NCBI GenBank assembly: GCA_015179025.1
Contig: WHUX01000022.1
Span: forward strand, 434,001 to 498,000
Direction of reading: 5' to 3'
Source of the DNA: Terfezia claveryi
Lineage: Eukaryota; Ascomycota; Pezizomycetes; Pezizales; Pezizaceae
DNA: 64,000 nt
In this document: positions 22,268-33,742 of the stretch, piece after piece
Numbering within the stretch: the first letter of the stretch is position 1
Layout of the letters: each line of letters starts with the position of its first letter
The notes under the pieces: model-generated
What the model saw: only the letters and a program-made list of their open reading frames with translations
What the model was told of the DNA's origin: nothing
The model's database searches: none
Made by a program: the position numbers and the translations under genes

Positions 22268-24840
22268 TTAGTCCCCTGAACCCAAATCCACTTCCATCAT
22301 ATCTCCCTCGTTGATACCCAACCCCCATTGTTGTACTTTCAATACTCTTGCACAACCAGGCGATCTAGCAATAAAGGAAGGCCACCACTTCCCATCCATT
22401 AACTTCACCAACCCAGCTTCCATCAAATCACGAACTATATGTCTTACTCCACCCCCGTTGCCCTCACCGTGAGATGACTCACATCTCCTTCCAGGCGAAT
22501 GAAAAACCCATTTCTTACTGAGTAAATCATCCAGCAAAGCATTCACATCAGCTGAGCAATCACCTTTAATATGTTTCCCCCCATGGCGTCTCAACCCCAG
22601 CGCTTTTCTCATATCATCTTTGATCTGCATAAAGTACACTATACAACGAGCGGTAACCTTCCTCATATAATCATCGAGATTTTCGGAAGACCCTGGTTAT
22701 ACAACTGCTTATACCCTCTCACCAACTCCTCCATGAATTCGTCTAGAGCAAGGAACTTCCCCGTCTTCCCCCAAGGATTTATTACCCAATTTGCTCGAAT
22801 AATCGATTGCAATTCCACACTCCATTCCGAAGCCATTCCGACCCTTATTTCCATCAGGCGTTACCATACTTCGAATGATTTGAGCCTAGAAACGTTAGTG
22901 CCAACCAGACTAAGAAACGTTAATTGCGAAGCTTAAAGTAAACACTGGGAATAAGATCACCTAGGAACTGCGGCCCCCACAATTGCAGGATATATTCCAT
23001 TGCGCCTACATCACCCATTCTCGTTGCTTTATAATAAGCACGAAATTCCATCTCCTGCCTTGCGAACAACAATATGTTTTCAAATATTTCATCTCTTTCT
23101 GCCTCCGGACGCCCTCGAGACAGTGGCACATAGCAATACTCCAGAAGCGCATCAACCTCTTCAACAACTAACACCCAGTCAATCTCTTTCCGCTTTACCC
23201 GTACTTGGAATTGTTCCCAATTCTCGCACCCCCCCTTGAACACCATCAACCCCCTCAAAACAGCCTCAAGACTATCGCGGGTGAAGTCAATGCAGTTCCA
23301 GTAATTTGACGCAGTCTCGTCAATATATTGGCGCCGCAGTTTTTTATTGAAGGCGAATAAACTCCCAGGCAATGACCCGTCCTTCACCCCTAAGTGCTGC
23401 TTCAACATGGCCTTTTTGAAATTCATCCCGATGTGAAAAGGCCCCAATAGAGCGGTCACCCCACTGAAATCCTCCCCAGGAACATCACTTTCTCTCAACT
23501 TCTGAATCTCCTCACCCTGTCTTCCAAGAGCTGATCACCACCACCAGAAACAACCCCTTTGCACGTTCCTCCTTGCTATACCCAACCTCGTGGAACCCAC
23601 AGTCTATACCATCCAGATTGCCTTGCGCAGAAGCTTGCTCAGATCTCATCAGTCCCAATGGGAAAATAGCTTCCTTTGCAGCATGCATACGCTCCACCAC
23701 TAGCAACTTATATATATTCCCATTGGTAGCCGGCAGCTGGTCACCAATGTCCTGCTGCAAAATCGAAAACAATTGGAACTTTCGGAAGGAACTCATGTAA
23801 TTCAAAGCTTCTTCTATTGGCCCCAAATTGGCCGGATCCAAGTTAACTCTGCCACCGATGACTTTCCATGCCTTTGGAATTGAACGCATCCCGGAGAATT
23901 CCAGACCCCTGACTGGACATGCAAAACCCCCTGTGCTATTATCCATCAGGGATTGCCTGGTACTGCATCCATCTCGAATGCCCACCATTTGATTGACATT
24001 ATCCAGGACGATCTTCATTGGTCTTTGTTTGGCCAAAGCGCTCATTTCTGATTTCACAACTTCCGCCATTTGTTTCATGCACTGATTCAGGTGTACATAT
24101 GAGCAGCACACCCCCAATCCTTGTAAGACTTCTAACCCAGACTTGGGAATATGATTCGCATATAAGAACGCTCCAATCATGGTCTGGTAAGCATTCACTT
24201 TTTGGTTGCGATTATTGACCAATCCCAATATGGCGCTCAGTACTACCATTGGCGTCTTAGATTTTGCAACCTCTCCAACCCCTACTAATTCACAAACCTT
24301 CCATAGATTTGGTGCTTTGTCTTTCACGTAGACAACCATCTCATCCAAACCCCCTGTAATCCGACCATTCAACGCCCTGGCCTGGTTCAAGTTGGCACCC
24401 CGTTCCCCAACGTAACATAAGATAGAGCCTTGTTCTCTCATTAACTCCTCAACCTCTGTACTCAGATAAGCATGGAATTGGGAAATGATTAATTGTTCCA
24501 ATCTTCCCTCTTCCAATCCTAACACTATTGGCATCCATAGTTCAATCATCTCTCTAGCACCTCCTAACATAAAACTGTCGCGCTTCGTTTTTAAGGCAGC
24601 GTTCTCAGACCAGGCTCTCAGGAAACCTCGCATACTCCCAAAGCTTTCCTCAATTGAACTTTGAATAGCCAACAATTTAGGCGTGGCCTGTTCCTCAGCT
24701 TGAACAGTTCTCCAGTGTTTTGCAGCTAAGTTCGGAACTTGTTTCCGTGGTCTACCTCTGGTTTCAATTCGTTGGCCATCACGGCCATATTGGGCCTTGC
24801 TAGGCTTCTTTTTAGCCGACTTGTTTCGATGTTCCGACAT
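22268..24840 (-). pseudogene. DUF6589-like putative transposase of the 9.1-kb element, frame-broken
   Basis: ATG at 24840, just inside the right TIR. A basic N-terminus (KSAKKKPSK, RGRPRK) leads to a long ordered region. Family-type signatures follow in order: IVLDNVN (Asp codon 280, 24,003-24,001), a MDNSTGGF segment, GDQL-type sequence near 23.53 kb, LGPFHIGMNF (near 23.43 kb), and WGKTGKFLALDEFMEELVRGYKQ (near 22.7-22.8 kb). I read these as the DUF6589 family, which I believe carries an RNase-H-like transposase fold; both points need a profile search. The frame changes near 23.55-23.49, 22.93-22.85 and 22.66 kb, so the protein is not continuous unless introns remove some breaks. A TIR-end footprint lies at 22,888-22,922. 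Confidence 0.7.
22888..22922. repeat. Transposon footprint with 10-bp direct repeats
   Basis: AGAAACGTTA (22,888-22,897), GTGCCAACCAGACTA (22,898-22,912), AGAAACGTTA (22,913-22,922). The flanks match over 10 bp rather than 9. It lies within the transposase gene of the 9.1-kb element, in or beside a likely intron. Confidence 0.85.
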
Positions 24841-24880
24841 GAATATGAATGGTTGTTGATGTTTACGGGGATATACGTTG

Positions 24881-25000
24881 ATAAACAGTTCATATTTACT
24901 ATGTGTCGTATGCCAAGCTACCAGTATGCCACTAGGGTACATAGTAAAAAAAAAGGTTTTGTTCCAGACCCTCTACGAGGGGCTTGTGCCAACCAGACTA
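24881..25000 (-). repeat. Right terminal inverted repeat, 120 bp
   Basis: Exact reverse complement of 15,886-16,005, ending GTGCCAACCAGACTA. The transposase start codon is 41 bp inside it. The target duplicate CGTTCTGGT follows at 25,001-25,009. Confidence 0.95.
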
Positions 25001-25557
25001 CGTTCTGGTCGCTGGAGCTCCAGCCTAAAGGGGGGTTAGTGTCACAACCGTGTGTTTGTAGAGTCGGACAGAACCCTGCCCGACTCTCGTTGTTGCCCAT
25101 TGTTGTGTCAAGCGTTCTCTGGGAGACTCGGACAACCCTATTGTCTGAGTCTCGCCATTGTTGTTGTTGTCATTCGCTATCTCGTTGTCAGGCACTAAGG
25201 TGTCGGCCTTGGCTCTCAGTATCTAGTTTTTGCTCTCTAAGACTCGAGCGAAGTCTTGTATCGCTGGTTACTTTTCTTGGGAAGAGAGGTTTTGCATAGC
25301 AACACAACTTTATCCAGTCTAAATTCCAAAGGCTGCGCCTGGTAGCGAGGAAGCATGACAGCGAGCCTGGCGACATCTTCTACAGAAGCATAGTAGTGAG
25401 CGAGCATGGCAGTAGGTATTGTAGTGATATAAAATTGGATAACTTACCTAACTTACTTGTGGCAGCAAGCCCGGAAGTAACGTCTGAACCTCCGCAACCA
25501 TTGAAGGAAGCCCGACGCGACTCTATTTCATTCTTCTGAGTCTATATCGGAAGACAA

Positions 25558-25750
25558 ATGTCTACCATACAAAACAAAACCCTACATGTGCAAATCGAGG
25601 AACTTGGGAGAGTAGCGGGATATCCGCAAACAATAACACCATACACTTTTCGAAAGGGTGCAGCGACCATTATAGATAGTAAGTACCAGTACCTTATGAT
25701 CATATCCGCATTGAGAATCCTAACATTGAATTCAGAAATTGCTACCACCA
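25558..25750 (+). pseudogene. Tyrosine-recombinase fragment (DUF3435 / Crypton-like)
   Basis: A short frame contains GRVAGYPQTITPYTFRKGAATI, which fits the conserved G-x-x-x-G ... TPYxxR(R/K)GAA box of fungal DUF3435-type tyrosine recombinases (Starship captains) and related Crypton enzymes. A GTAAGT donor follows directly (25,680), and an acceptor-like ttcag sits at about 25,738. Beyond that the sequence is antisense to the Fic gene's 3' end, so the rest of the enzyme is missing. Only one box is visible, so which recombinase group it came from cannot be decided. Confidence 0.4.
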
Positions 25751-25780
25751 CCCAAAGGCCTCCTCCGGGGCCATACCTAC

Positions 25781-27151
25781 CTAATCATACATGTATGCCG
25801 TATCTGTAGGGTGGGTTTCCCCAATAGCTGTAACTCTATACAATGCGTCCAGGGACTCTGCCGCCAAAACCTTTGCAAGCGGGCCAATATCCAACCGGAG
25901 ATCTGCTATCCTGAGAGCATCAAAATACTGGATTTTATGTGCTGCTGATACACATATCGGGGGCAACCCATTCATGACCAGTGGAATCGACGAGATGATC
26001 CGCGTCATTCTCCCATTGCCATCGTTAAACGGGTGTATGCTAATGAGCGAGTGATGCAGCCACGCTGCAAGGGTATATGGCATTAAACAGTCTCTTCCAG
26101 CTTTCGCCTGCTTTAACTGCGTTTCTGCCATCCTGACGAATATTTCCATCGACTCCGGCACCTTGTCGAAGGGATGGAAGACTGTGTAGCTTACATCCTG
26201 CGTTGCTGAATCTCTGTGCGCTACATACACCATCTTTTGCCGCCATTCCCCCACCGGAAGGAGGGCCCTTGTTGCCAAGTTGGTTGAAGGGTCAGTTTGT
26301 ACTCGAATCCTATCTGCTGCCATTGAGATCCTGTGAACCTGCAACACTAGATCTATGGTGAATTGTGCGGTTTTGTCCATAGCCCAATTACGAACGACGT
26401 ATAGTGCCTTCTGCGCATCTCGCAGAACTGAGATGATATGTGTCGGTTCGTTTGGATCACTCTTTTCAGCCACATGTTGGAGAGCACCAAGAAAAAATCC
26501 AGTCCGCACCAGCCTGGTTAATAACTCTCTTCCCAGTTGGAAAACCCCTTCCAGTAGGTTAGTCTCGATACTAGCAAGTCTGGAATACGCTTCCGTGATA
26601 TCCGTAGACGACATGGCTGAGTTCAGCCCAATCCACTGCTCTCTTACTTTCGCAGATTCCGCCGACGGCTCCTCGATCGTGTAGCTTTCAATGCGGGACA
26701 ATTTCGTTGTGTAGATGACATTTGGCAAACCAGGGTTTCGGTAGAACTGCATTTCTGCGGCAGTAATGCTTGCGCAATGTTTTGAAACAATGGCAGCCCA
26801 TTTTGTAAACACTGGGTCTGCTGTAAATCCCACAATCTCAAGTATGCGGGAGCAAAGGGTATTTGCACCGTATATGTGTTGTAACCACACATAGACCTTT
26901 GCTAAACGTGCCAGCAGGCAAGGCTGATTCGGATGGTTGATAACCAGATTCTCAAATGCTGTTATCGCTTGGCTTGTACAAGAACCCGGATTCAGATCGG
27001 GCAAGATTAAATGATTCGCCCCATGGGGAAGATTGCCATTTGTAGCCCATGTATCTAAAGGTCCTCCTGCTGACCATACATATTGACCATGGGCGTATAT
27101 TCCCTCCGTCCCAGTACAGGTCCTAACCACTGACATGTGCGTAGTTGCCAT
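25781..27151 (-). CDS. Fic/DOC-domain protein (putative AMPylase), 456 aa
   Basis: A single intact exon. The catalytic Fic motif HPFNDGNGRMTR lies at residues 373-384 with His373 as general base. A TNLLEG sequence at 197-202 matches the (S/T)xxxE(G/N) inhibitory-helix pattern, which suggests the enzyme is self-inhibited. Fic proteins usually transfer AMP from ATP to hydroxyl side chains; some de-AMPylate or use other nucleotides. The N-terminal 180 residues are not assignable. No signal peptide or membrane segment is seen, so it is probably cytosolic. It lies tail-to-tail with the recombinase relic. The frame is intact despite heavy decay around it, which suggests it is under selection. Confidence 0.85.
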   Translation of the reverse strand: MATTHMSVVRTCTGTEGIYAHGQYVWSAGGPLDTWATNGNLPHGANHLILPDLNPGSCTSQAITAFENLVINHPNQPCLLARLAKVYVWLQHIYGANTLCSRILEIVGFTADPVFTKWAAIVSKHCASITAAEMQFYRNPGLPNVIYTTKLSRIESYTIEEPSAESAKVREQWIGLNSAMSSTDITEAYSRLASIETNLLEGVFQLGRELLTRLVRTGFFLGALQHVAEKSDPNEPTHIISVLRDAQKALYVVRNWAMDKTAQFTIDLVLQVHRISMAADRIRVQTDPSTNLATRALLPVGEWRQKMVYVAHRDSATQDVSYTVFHPFDKVPESMEIFVRMAETQLKQAKAGRDCLMPYTLAAWLHHSLISIHPFNDGNGRMTRIISSIPLVMNGLPPICVSAAHKIQYFDALRIADLRLDIGPLAKVLAAESLDALYRVTAIGETHPTDTAYMYD

Positions 27152-27762
27152 TTGTATAGTGATAGGGTTCTGTGGGGGGCCTTATGTATTCCGGCTGTTA
27201 AACGGGTCAATAGAACCGCTTTGGGTCAGGTCAATCATCGTGAGGTAGATGGGAGAGTGTATCGTAGTGTACGGAGCCTTAGTGTGAGCAATGATGCGTA
27301 CTTAGTAACTATGATTGCTGTGATGATCAAAGTCTAAGTCAAAGTGGACACACGTGAAACTCTATCTATGCTCCACCGGCAAGGGAGTCGTCTTGGCATG
27401 TGTTGGAAGAATCAGGTGGCTTATGCAGCGGAAGCTTGTATGCAGTGCTCGATTGATGGCTTGAATGAGTGCTCGATGGCTTGTTCGATAGAATGATGTG
27501 AAAGCTGAGACGATGTCTTTGCCTTGGAGCGGTTCAAATAGCCACTCGAGCGAGAGACTTCTCCGTCAGAAGCAATAACAGTAAGAACGTGCAAAAGAAC
27601 TCGTGTGAAAGCATATCAGCTCAACAGCATATGATAAAGCATATTATTTCAACAGCATGAGACTAGACCACGAAAGCATGGTTTTCATGCCTACTTATAC
27701 CTTTACCCTCTCATTCGTATGTCCGGATCATGTATCTAATTCTGCCTCGGCTACCAAAAGCC
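27152..27762. other. Upstream region of the Fic gene, no gene seen
   Basis: Presumed promoter side of the Fic gene. It contains no long frame and no clear regulatory motif. A loosely repeated attga/gcttg-type segment lies around 27.43-27.49 kb. Confidence 0.4.
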
Positions 27763-28165
27763 TCCCACCGCAGCACGTAATGGGTATTTAGAATCTTTGA
27801 CTTCTTGTTTCGGTAGCGTTGGATGGTTGCATTTTTGAGAAATCACACAGGTAGTCCTTTTTTGGCCCATACCTTTTCCGGGATCTCCTACCGGTACCCC
27901 TTTTGGAGTCTGGCTTGCCCTTTTTGTAATTAAGCTAGTCCTATCTTGGTAATCTCCCACCATTTTTAGCCTGATTATCATTTTTTACATCGAGCTTCAC
28001 CAGTCCTACGACGCCAACACCTGAGGCGAGCCCTTGACATGCAGGGCCGCAGACAAAAATTTCGGAGTAGCCTCATATCTGAAGTTTGACTTGGATGCTG
28101 TGCTGGGTAGTCAGATATATATGTTCTGGGCCGTTGCGGAATTGCAGGGCCGTTGCCGAATGAAT
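27763..28165 (+). repeat. Dispersed repeat A, copy 2
   Basis: Matches 11,275-11,665 in the same orientation, about 390 bp, with most of the differences I compared being transitions plus small indels. It ends in tatatgttctgggccgttgcgg-type sequence, again like the termini of the 56-58.6 kb elements. No coding frame. Confidence 0.65.
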
Positions 28166-31100
28166 ATATGCGCACTCCAACAACGGTTCTACAATACTAC
28201 TCTCATACCACATGTAGTAAATACCAATTCCAATATTGGGGCTATTTTATAGCGGGCTACTTAATAATTAAGCAAAGAACAAAGGGATAGAGCACAAGTA
28301 ATTAAACATCATGGAGGTGATAAAGCGCAAGTGGTATAGAGCACGGCGGTACATAAAAGACTATTGAACTTTACCAGACGAGATCACAATTCGGCTGGCT
28401 TACAGAACCTCTTACCTCAGTTACTTAATGTATGTCGTTCGATGCTTTAAAATACAACATTGAGGATTGGTTAGTACATGAAAATTTCCATTTTACAGTG
28501 ACAGCTACGAACATCGCTCAAGTCATACTTAAGTATTTAAGTACAAAGACAATAGGGGTTTTCAATCCTAATTTTGAACGCCGTTCCTTGAACGATATTT
28601 TTTTCCGACCGTTCAAGTAGTTGCGCGTACTAAGTTTTAAGTGAGGTTGGTCACGCTTAAAGTGGGGTCTGTGGGTTTAAACGGACGTTCAAGACCCTTT
28701 TTTGAACGATACGCTAAACGAACCTGAAATTCGGAGCTAGTCTAGCCCAATCAACGTGACTTACTCCCAGCCGTGACAATTACCCCCACCCTTACTGCGT
28801 CTCGGGATATGCCTCGGATCAGCCAACGGAAAGCACTTATCGAATGGTTCTGAGAGACACCAAGCTTACTTAGATCAGGTAAGGGTTCCTAGGGGGTATC
28901 GAGAGACATCAAGCTCACCTAGATCAGGAGAGATTCCAGGATTTCTTAAGGCGGACGATGCGACAGTTACAGCAGGGTCTAGACGAAGCAATGAACATGG
29001 TTGAGCCCAGCGGAGATGACGAATCAAGCGTGACCTGCGCCGTCACCGTCACGATAAGTGAAAGTGATGAATCGGACAGCATGAGTTCTCTTCTAAGCAG
29101 CGAATGGGATGATGATGACGAGGTGGATCATGAGATGGAAATGCAGCATAAGTTAAGGGGCTTACAAGCTGTTTTAGCTAAGATACCACCTGATTATCCT
29201 CCAGGTCCCGGATTCATCAGGGCATAATACTATGGGGGAATTCTATAAACCGCTGCCCAGTATCATTCGTGTAAATCGCACTTCCGCAGTCTAGTCCGTC
29301 AATTTGTTTTGCCTTAGATCCCCTCCTCAGCGATAAAATTTCCATCTCTCCTCAGCAGCTGCACATAATGTAGACCCTTACTCACCACCTGTGCTATTGA
29401 CATCTGCTCCTCGGTCCAGCAGTAGTGGTACAATTTCCAATCTTCCATTGGCAACAGCTCCACATTATTCAAACCCATAATTAGTTGCTCCTCGCTCCAG
29501 CAGCAGCAACAACAACACAACATCTTTCTATGCTATATCTGGCCATTACGGTCAAACACGTCCTAAGTCCTGCAAGCCCAACATAGCCAAGTTGGGCCGT
29601 TCCAGTACCGTTAATATCCACTATTTCGGCATTTAGCAATTGCAATAGCTGTTGGATATGGCTCTCGTATGCAACTCGGACCAACTCATGGTGTTAACAC
29701 TCATGCCTTACGGTTACTCGAGCCCGTGTGCATCCGTCACAATTCAGAAATTTCGGGTTTTTTTTTTAAATTGAATATATATAATGAAGTATGTTTACCA
29801 AGCCTATAAGTATGTGTTTCGCCCACTCGAGGGTTGGATGGATACTTGACTATCGGATTCCTGGAGTGTTCAGAATAGGCGTCTAGATAAGTATGTGAGT
29901 TCTAATCGTCTAAAGTGGATTCTCAAATCGCTCGATTGCGGGAAGTGGGTTCGGGTCATCCGAGGTAAGTACCGGCATCTTCGACTAATTTTCGAGACTG
30001 AGTTCGATTGCCGGAGGTGAGCATCAACCGCTTAACTATGGTGAGGCTGCTATTGCAGCACGTGTTCAGATATCCTGGAGTAGTATTTTGGAGTTTCATT
30101 TTAAAGTACACCCAACTGAGCAAGCGTTACCAACCTTCGACATTATTCCTAGCGTCACGTGAATAGCAAAGTTCTATTCATGTATATATGTGATTCTTCA
30201 TAATTCGCCTCACTATAAATATCAAGACACTTGATGCAAAAGACCTTGCATATCCGCATGCCAATATTGCCCACATCGTAATGTACTACCCAGCTTCTAA
30301 TCACATGCACGCATCTGTAGAACTATTGGCTGCAACGCTTGTGAGACTTTAATATCCGCTGAATACCGGCACACGCCCCCGGCATGAACCGATTGCCACA
30401 ATTCCCAATGATCAGCAGGATAGTAATCTGTCAAAACAAATCTGACCTTCCACACCCCCTTCCCCCCCCCCCCGCTCTTTTCCCCAACCTCGAACCCGGC
30501 CCTCCCCATGTGTATGTATGCATGAATCAATGACTGCACCCTATCTCTAAACGGATCTCAGTTCCGGCCGAACTGGAAGGTTGATTAGAAATATAACTTG
30601 TAGAGGGGCACCTCAAAGTAATAATAACTTCCTCCCCCACAATAATTAACTTACAACAACCTTCCATCCTTCCTCATGAAATCATCCGTGACATGCTTCA
30701 GCTTAGATTTTGACATCACCTTTCTTCAAACCTTCACCTCACCTTCCCTGCGGCGAGCGTTCATTGCGAACTTCACATATTCTTACGAACTATTGCCATA
30801 TTCCAATATAACACCGTAGAGCACCCATCTTCAAATTCGAACTTCGCATTTACAAAAACAACACCCTCCTCCTCCAAGATTTCAACTCCAGCACCCCGCT
30901 TATGCACCGTTACCAACCACCCCAGTCCACCATAAACCGGGACCCAAGCTTCCCCCCCAAAAAAAAAAAAAAAAAAACCACAACTCTGACATGACCATCT
31001 CGATCTCCCTTCCGACTGCACCGCATGAGTAATCAAGCTTATAAATTAGCCTACATGCATAAATACAGAAAGATTACTCGAGGATTATTATATATCTACT

Positions 31101-31596
31101 ACCCTAGCATTTCCCCTAGCGTTCTCAAGGCCGCATAGTGGCGCTTCAACTACGATGAAGTAGTACGAACAGCAGGTACCAAATATACCTGACCTTTACA
31201 TACAAATTGGGATTCAAATTGCAATTGTTCAAAATTGGACCAGGGGGAAGGGCCCTAGTATGAAGTAGTGGAAGATAGCCACAAAATGTTGGTATCCTAT
31301 TTCATTCACTATCTATAACGGTATGTCCTCTTTTATCTCAAAAAAATCAATTTTGAGAATGTAAAAGAAATGGTGACAAAAAAAGAAAAAGGTTCGTATC
31401 GTAAAATGCAATGCCCCAAAGATATGACAAGTATTAACAGCCTTCAAGATCAGCAACAGGAAGAAAATAAGCAGACAAGAAAATCAGCAGCAGCAAGAAC
31501 CCAAACAAGAGAAGCATACACTCTAGCACATCTTAACCAATCCAGTTAATCTAGCCAATCTAGCTAATCTAACAAGCCAAGGGGTCATAATACAAA
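28166..31596. other. Gene-poor stretch with weak coding remnants
   Basis: A 58-bp-spaced direct duplication (gagaga-ca-t/c-caagct-acctagatcagg, about 28,852-28,929) precedes an acidic 89-codon frame at 28,958-29,227 that I cannot identify. Minus-strand frames at 30,297-30,539 and 30,773-31,036 look like parts of one decayed gene (natural-looking stretches such as LTDYYPADHWELWQS), separated by stops and a C10 run. Poly-A and poly-C runs are common. None of these is a confident gene. Confidence 0.35.
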
Positions 31597-33742
31597 TCAA
31601 TAAACCTCATGCAACACATTATTCTCCCTCACATATCCCTCACACCTCCGTAGGAATTCCACTTGTCTCCCAATCTCTCCCAAACGTCCAAGAACCTCCC
31701 TATTGCCGTCCACGAAACCCAGAGACTTGTACTCCAAGCCAGTCTCCTCACAAAACACCTTCACGAGGGATTGCACCTGGCGCAAATTATGCCTTGGCAC
31801 CCTTGGGAAAAGATGATGCACGGCCTGGAACTGCAATCCACCATGGATCCAATCCAACCAAGCTGGACATTCCACATCCATAGTCGTACGGAGCTGCTTT
31901 TGGGCAAATGACTCGTTGGGACCAAGATCGGCAGTTGACATGGCAAAGTGGGAGAGAGTAATTTGTATGTGAAGGGGGAAAGTAACCATGTGGGAGACGA
32001 GGACAAACATGATGCGCAGTGTCCAGCTGGGGAGACAACACCATAGGAGGCGGTATCCGAACCAGTACCAGTAGCAACACATGAATGTAATTTCGGTGGG
32101 GCGGGTCCAGCGGGCTTTTCCGAGAGAGGAGGTGTTCTTCCTCATTAAATGGATCCAGGAGAGGAGATACAAGTTAAACCGTGCAATCGCCATAATGGGA
32201 TAGTAGTTATATTTCTGGATGGGAACAAGGATATCGGCGGCTTTATCCCAGAAGAAAACAAAACCTCCGTAGTAGGTGGATTTGATGGAGCGGAAGAAGG
32301 ACGGTGAGGTGGCGAGTAAAGGTGCATTTTGGATATCGGGGTCGTGTTCCTGTAATCCCAGATGGTTTGTTAGCAATTTGGTATTCCGACCGCATAGAGC
32401 ATAGTAGGAGGAATCGACTTACCGGATGATTCGGAACCAGATGGTGCACATTATGGCTACTTTTCCACCAACCCAAACTCAACCCACAGCAAAAATCGGC
32501 AATGAAAATCCCAATCAAACTGTCAATGACAAAATTATGAGATATCGCCAAATGGCCGGCATCGTGCGCACTAAACATAATCTGGTGCCAAAACAATCCC
32601 AAAAAGACTGCAGAGGTCATGAACCACTCCGCCTTCAAGGTATACAAGAACCCTGCAAACAACAATCCGTACCGACAACACTCCTTGAGATAGTTGATAT
32701 AATGGCAATCATACATATTCTGGATCTTGATTTTCTCATGCAGAGCCCGATACCTCGTCATGATGTACTGCTGCGTCGCTTGTTCCAGTGACGGCATCTT
32801 GGCAAGATCAATCTCAATCTCATGCTTCTCGGCGATGCGTGTAAACTCGTCTCGCGACGTCTTTTTTGCATCTAAACCTTCGAGGATGGTCGATACTGGG
32901 CCAGGAATGACTGGAGCTTTCTCAGCGACAGCTGGTGTGGAAATTCGTGACCGACAGCCGTTGCCAGAGGACTCGGTACAGGTAGTGATACATGCGGATG
33001 GCATGAGCTGGGTCTTAGCCGCAGCCTTCTCAATAGCTTCCACTATATTCTTCTCAGCCGCGATTCTGCGATCCTCAACAACATGCTGGACCGGAACACC
33101 AGGGCTCTGTTGAATCGGGGGCAATATGCTCTGCCATGGCTTTGATTCGTCGATTCGACCAATCGCAAAACATCCCATACGCTTCAATGTTTCAGCGGAG
33201 TGGTACCTGCGTGTCGACTCGGAGTTAGCTTATTGGTCACTGTGAATTTGTCTGCAAGTGAATCCTGGTCCACCTATGAAAATACTGGGATGTGAGCCTC
33301 AGCCCCTTAACTAATAGAACACTAACACAGGCTGGACGTTTGGGTAGTAGTCAAATTACCCAAATTAGGAGGCGTTGAAACCTGACCTGCTTGAACCAAG
33401 CAACATGAAGCAATGTATCGCGATCCCCGATTTTCTCCCTCAGAATGTGATAAGCCTCAAGGGGCGGGACGTTGCACCCTGCCTCATGTAGGGGTAAGGA
33501 AAAAAATAATGGAGAGATCCGACTTACACATTAATTTCGTCGGTAGCATCTCTTCCCAACATATGCAAAATCACCAACTCTCCTCCAGGATGCCGGTGGG
33601 ACCACTTGTCCAGCAAGAGCACTTGTCCGTCTTTTATCACCACTTTTCTCCCTTCATTTATCATCTTCTGAACCTCCGCCTCGGTAAAGATTTTGGGGCT
33701 TCGGATGCCCCGTTTGTCGTCGGAGCAGGAAGACGGCTCCAT
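31597..33742 (-). CDS. Delta-8 sphingolipid desaturase, cytochrome b5 fusion, 583 aa
   Basis: Three exons, 33742-33528, 33206-32423 and 32349-31597, with GTAAGT donors at both introns and frame-keeping joins (215+784+753 bp). The N-terminal cytochrome b5 domain has the haem-binding HPGG (about residue 51) and continues DEINVYHSAETLK across the first junction. The membrane desaturase part has all three histidine boxes: HDAGH, HNVHH and the divergent QxxHH (QFQAVHH). The QxxHH third box and the b5 fusion mark front-end desaturases; in filamentous fungi this size and order usually indicates the enzyme that adds the delta-8 double bond to the ceramide sphingoid base in the ER, a step toward 9-methylated glucosylceramides. 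A fatty-acid front-end desaturase is the alternative. No defect seen. Confidence 0.9.

Larger units (their letters stand above)
15886..25000. mobile_element. 9.1-kb TIR transposon with helicase and DUF6589-like gene
   Basis: A complete element of 9,115 bp. Its termini are 120-bp inverted repeats, 15,886-16,005 and 24,881-25,000, identical at every position I compared and starting TAGTCTGGTTGGCAC. CGTTCTGGT is duplicated immediately outside (15,877-15,885 and 25,001-25,009), giving a 9-bp target duplication. Inside are ORF1 (plus), a RecQ-like helicase gene (plus) and a DUF6589-like putative transposase (minus), the outer two reading inward from the TIRs. Perfect TIRs and target duplication imply recent insertion, yet all three genes are interrupted. 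From memory and unverified, Academ-type elements that carry a superfamily II helicase (AcademH) are the closest described group; a KDZ or MULE-like assignment is the alternative. Confidence 0.9.

Noticed and set aside
15886..25000. Interpretation as a Starship or Crypton
   Set aside because: Those lack long TIRs and are led by a tyrosine recombinase gene; this element has 120-bp TIRs, a 9-bp duplication and no recombinase inside.
24739..25299. A 186-codon plus-strand frame over the right TIR
   Set aside because: It is antisense to the transposase N-terminus and crosses the TIR and the target duplication; it shares its TIR-encoded peptide with the left junction frame.
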